Assembly: GCA_027297005.1 (NCBI GenBank)
Contig: JAPUIN010000035.1
Location: 1 to 16,402, forward strand
Origin: Acidobacteriota bacterium
Lineage (GTDB): Bacteria > Acidobacteriota > Polarisedimenticolia > Gp22-AA2
Length of the DNA stretch: 16,402 bases
Reading direction: 5' to 3'
A program made the position numbers and the translations under genes. This document shows, in pieces, positions 14,130-16,402 of the stretch (its first letter is position 1; every line of letters begins with the position of its first letter). The notes beneath the pieces were generated by a model. That model did not search any database. It was not told the DNA's origin and worked only from the letters and a program-made list of their open reading frames with translations.

Positions 14130-16085
14130 ATGACCCCGAGCCGGTCCCCCAATCGCCAGCTTGTCGTCGGTACCGCCGGTCACATCGATCACGGCAAGAG
14201 CCAGCTCGTTCGCGCGTTGACGGGCATCGACCCCGATCGTCTGAAGGAAGAGCGCGAGCGGGGCATCACCATCGACCTCGGGTTCGCCCGTCTCCTTCTG
14301 GAAGACGGGACGCGGGTCGGATTCGTGGACGTGCCGGGACACGAACGTTTCGTGAAGAACATGCTTGCCGGCATCGGCGGGATCGACTTGGTTCTGCTCG
14401 TCATTGCGGCGGATGAATCAATCAAGCCGCAGACCGTCGAACATTTTGATATCTGCCGCCTGCTCGGCATTCGCGAGGGGATCATCGTCCTGACCAAGAG
14501 CGATCTCGTGGATCGCGAGCTTCTCGATCTGGTCTCCCTGGAGGCGCGCGAGTTCGTCGCGGGCTCTTTTCTGCAGGAGGCTCCGATTATTCCGCTCAGC
14601 AGCCGCACCGGCGATGGGCTCGATGCGCTGCGGGAGGCTCTTGCCGTGGCGGCGGAGCGTGTGCCGGCCCGGAAGGCTGGCGGCCTCATGAGGCTTCCCG
14701 TCGATCGGTCGTTCAGTATCCGGGGGTTCGGATCGGTCGTGACCGGAACCCTGATCGCGGGTGACATCCGCGAGGGGGATGAATTGGCGATCCTTCCCGG
14801 TGGGATGACCGCAAAGGTCCGGAGGCTCGAGGTGTTCAATGAAACGACCTCGATCGCCTATCCTGGGCAGCGGACGGCCGTGAACCTGCAGGGTGTTGAG
14901 GCCGGCGCGATCGAACGCGGCGATCTGCTGACCGTACCCGGGGTGCTCGAGACGTGGCCGTTGCTCGATGTCGAAATCGATCTACTCGGGACGGCGGCCG
15001 CTCCGCTGAAGGATCTGACCCGGGTCCGGTTCCATCACGGCACCGTCGAAGCGATGGCGCGGATCAAGCTGCTCGACAGGGCCGCGCTGCGGCCGGGGAC
15101 CAGGACATTCGGCCAGATCCGGCTCGAGCGGCCCCTGGCTGCCCTTCCTGGCGATCGATTCATCATCCGCCGCTATTCCCCCGCGGTGACGATCGGCGGT
15201 GGCGTGATTCTCCACAATCGCCCGCCGAAGCTGCGCCCGGGGGCCGCGGGCGCGGGGAAACGATTCGGGCGCCTGGTGGATGCCTCGGCGTCGGTCCGAT
15301 TCGGGGTTCTGATCGAGGAGGCCGGGGACAGGGGGATCGACGCACCGGCGCTCCGTAGTCTGACCGGGATAGAGGCGGATGGGATCGGCGAGCAGCTCGA
15401 GAAGTCGATCGAGCGGGAAGAGATCGTGTCGTTACCTACAACCCCACCACGCTACGTGGACGGATCGATCTACCGAACGCTCACGACACGCGTGATCGAG
15501 GCCCTCGAGGCGTTCCACAAGAGAGAGACGCTCGCCGGGGGGCTCGCCCGCGAGGAGATCCGAACCAGGCTGTTCGGCCGGAGCCATCCGGACGTTTTCC
15601 GGTGCCTGCTCGCCGATCTGGTCGAGCGAAAAAAGATCCGCACCGACCGGGATCGGGTCGCCCTAGAGAGTCACCGGATCGCACTCTCGGACGAGGAGAG
15701 CACGCTGATCGATCAAATCGAGTCGGCCTATCTCGATTCCGGGGCGAATCCCCCCGAACTGACCGGGTTGGCGGGCCGTCTGGGAGTTCCGCCCCGCCAG
15801 GCAGAGCGATTGTTTCATCTTCTTCTGAGTCGCGGCCGGCTGATCCGCATTCAGGATGGCAAGGTTTTTCATGCGTCGGCGATCGAGGACCTCAAGAACC
15901 GCCTGTGGAAACTGCGCGAGAGCAATCCGATCATCGAGATCGCAGAGTTCAAGGATTTGAGCGGGACGAGCCGCAAGAACGCCATTCCACTTCTGCAGCA
16001 CTTCGATCAGATGCGCGTCACCCGCCGTGAGGGAAACCGCCGGCTGATCCTCCCCCCGGGGCCAACCGCTCCTTCCGCGAATTGA
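14130..16085 (+). CDS. selB: Selenocysteine-specific elongation factor SelB
   Basis: A 651-residue translational GTPase that brings Sec-tRNA to UGA codons marked by a SECIS hairpin. The G domain shows [19 protein letters not shown] (14-32), [16 protein letters not shown] (38-53), [15 protein letters not shown] (67-81) and LTKSDL (121-126). Two beta-barrel domains follow ([23 protein letters not shown] and [15 protein letters not shown]), with [18 protein letters not shown] at the end of the EF-Tu-like part. The C-terminal third is winged-helix domains ending in [20 protein letters not shown] and [12 protein letters not shown], which bind the SECIS RNA. This C-terminal architecture separates it from EF-Tu and IF2. 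I chose ATG 14130; an upstream in-frame start at 14013 would overlap the second DUF507 gene. No selA, selD or tRNA-Sec is in the window. It has no promoter of its own visible. Confidence 0.96.
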   Translation: MTPSRSPNRQLVVGTAGHIDHGKSQLVRALTGIDPDRLKEERERGITIDLGFARLLLEDGTRVGFVDVPGHERFVKNMLAGIGGIDLVLLVIAADESIKPQTVEHFDICRLLGIREGIIVLTKSDLVDRELLDLVSLEAREFVAGSFLQEAPIIPLSSRTGDGLDALREALAVAAERVPARKAGGLMRLPVDRSFSIRGFGSVVTGTLIAGDIREGDELAILPGGMTAKVRRLEVFNETTSIAYPGQRTAVNLQGVEAGAIERGDLLTVPGVLETWPLLDVEIDLLGTAAAPLKDLTRVRFHHGTVEAMARIKLLDRAALRPGTRTFGQIRLERPLAALPGDRFIIRRYSPAVTIGGGVILHNRPPKLRPGAAGAGKRFGRLVDASASVRFGVLIEEAGDRGIDAPALRSLTGIEADGIGEQLEKSIEREEIVSLPTTPPRYVDGSIYRTLTTRVIEALEAFHKRETLAGGLAREEIRTRLFGRSHPDVFRCLLADLVERKKIRTDRDRVALESHRIALSDEESTLIDQIESAYLDSGANPPELTGLAGRLGVPPRQAERLFHLLLSRGRLIRIQDGKVFHASAIEDLKNRLWKLRESNPIIEIAEFKDLSGTSRKNAIPLLQHFDQMRVTRREGNRRLILPPGPTAPSAN

Positions 16086-16111
16086 CAGTCCCCTCGCGGG
16101 AAGTCTAAGAT
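16082..16111 (+). promoter_or_regulatory. Predicted promoter of tatA, overlapping the selB stop codon
   Basis: A perfect TTGACA (16082-16087) is followed after 18 bases by TAAGAT (16106-16111). The TGA stop of selB (16083-16085) lies inside the -35 box. The design is the same as at the hflX promoter (TTGACG, 18 bases, TAAGAT, also over a stop). RNA would start near 16118, close to the ribosome site. Confidence 0.55.
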
Positions 16112-16131
16112 CCCGGGGAGGTGAAAGAGCC

Positions 16132-16329
16132 ATGGGTTCTATCGGCATACCGGAGCTCGTTCTCGTCTTCGTGATCCTGTTGCTCATTTTCGGCGGCAGG
16201 AAAATTCCCGAGCTTGCCCGCGGTCTCGGGGCGGGGATCCGTAATTTCAAGGAGTCCCTTCAGGGCGAGAGCCGGGACGAAATCCAGGACAAGATCCAGG
16301 ACGAGAAAAAGGACAAGGCGCAACAGTAA
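16132..16329 (+). CDS. tatA: Sec-independent protein translocase subunit TatA
   Basis: A 65-residue TatA/TatE-type protein, the pore-forming part of the twin-arginine export system in the inner membrane. A single N-terminal helix (IGIPELVLVFVILLLIFGG, about 4-22) with the conserved Glu8 is followed by the hinge FGGRKIPELARGLG and an amphipathic helix (IRNFKESL). The last 20 residues are a charged repeat-like tail (DEIQDKIQDEKKDK). This is normal for TatA, which is distinguished from TatB by the short length and lack of a long C-terminal domain. GGGGAGG (16115-16121) lies about 10 bases before the ATG and the gene has its own promoter. No tatB or tatC is seen after it; the window ends 73 bp downstream, so these may lie beyond. 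Confidence 0.95.
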   Translation: MGSIGIPELVLVFVILLLIFGGRKIPELARGLGAGIRNFKESLQGESRDEIQDKIQDEKKDKAQQ

Positions 16330-16334
16330 GGAGT

Positions 16335-16394
16335 GTCAGGCACCGGCCGGGCTCCCTCTGTGACGTTCCTGACCCGCTGAACTGCTCGGGAGCC
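16335..16394. repeat. Interleaved inverted repeats downstream of tatA
   Basis: GTCAGG (16335-16340) pairs with CCTGAC (16368-16373), and GGCTCCC (16350-16356) pairs with GGGAGCC (16388-16394). The two pairs are interleaved, as in a pseudoknot or alternative-hairpin switch. No T-run is present. The element stops near the window edge, so it may continue beyond it. Confidence 0.25.
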
Positions 16395-16402
16395 AGGACC
16401 CT

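Noticed and set aside
16330..16402. tRNA-Sec gene after tatA
   Set aside because: No UCA anticodon arm in a fitting loop, no 8-bp acceptor stem and no T-arm sequence are seen in the 73 bases.
1..16402. CRISPR array, insertion sequence or prophage
   Set aside because: No regularly spaced repeats, transposase, integrase or phage structural gene was found on either strand.

Overview
The window is a GC-rich chromosomal stretch from what looks like a diderm bacterium. The evidence for an outer compartment is a TatA, an exported TlpA-type thioredoxin, a secreted predicted propeller protein and a D-Ala-D-Ala ligase. The set of a short group-2-like sigma-70 factor, tandem DUF507 genes and SelB fits deep environmental lineages such as Acidobacteriota, Eisenbacteria-like phyla or Deltaproteobacteria-related groups. 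The sequence alone does not settle the phylum. No insertion sequence, CRISPR array, rRNA or tRNA was seen.

Layout. (1) 1-3390: the 3' part of an NhaC-type antiporter, converging on a minus-strand MFS exporter, which is divergent from a Rhizobium-type (class 3) L-asparaginase. (2) 3606-5587: an ECF sigma factor, a single-pass membrane protein with extracytoplasmic cysteines in the position of an anti-sigma factor, and an exported thioredoxin preceded by a possible 27-codon leader ORF. (3) 5634-8131: hflX and ddl, overlapping by ATGA. (4) 8193-9760: an HNH endonuclease with its own promoter, a hairpin-dense intergenic region, and a rhomboid protease that may be expressed from a leaderless mRNA. 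(5) 9811-12069, minus strand: an operon of XRE regulator, TPR protein and secreted propeller-like protein. (6) 12070-12464: an AT-richer divergent control region holding a near-consensus promoter with a palindrome inside its spacer, then a sigma-70 family factor. (7) 13506-16329: two DUF507 genes, selB and tatA.

Regulation stands out: two sigma factors and one XRE regulator lie within 10 kb. Several sigma-70-type promoters can be read directly, many with an 18-bp spacer. Two of them (hflX and tatA) overlap the stop codon of the gene before. The most interesting unexplained elements are the XRE/TPR/secreted-protein operon facing the sigma gene, the cysteine-bearing anti-sigma-like protein beside a thioredoxin, the hairpin cluster at 8911-8992 and the short ORF coupled to the thioredoxin gene.
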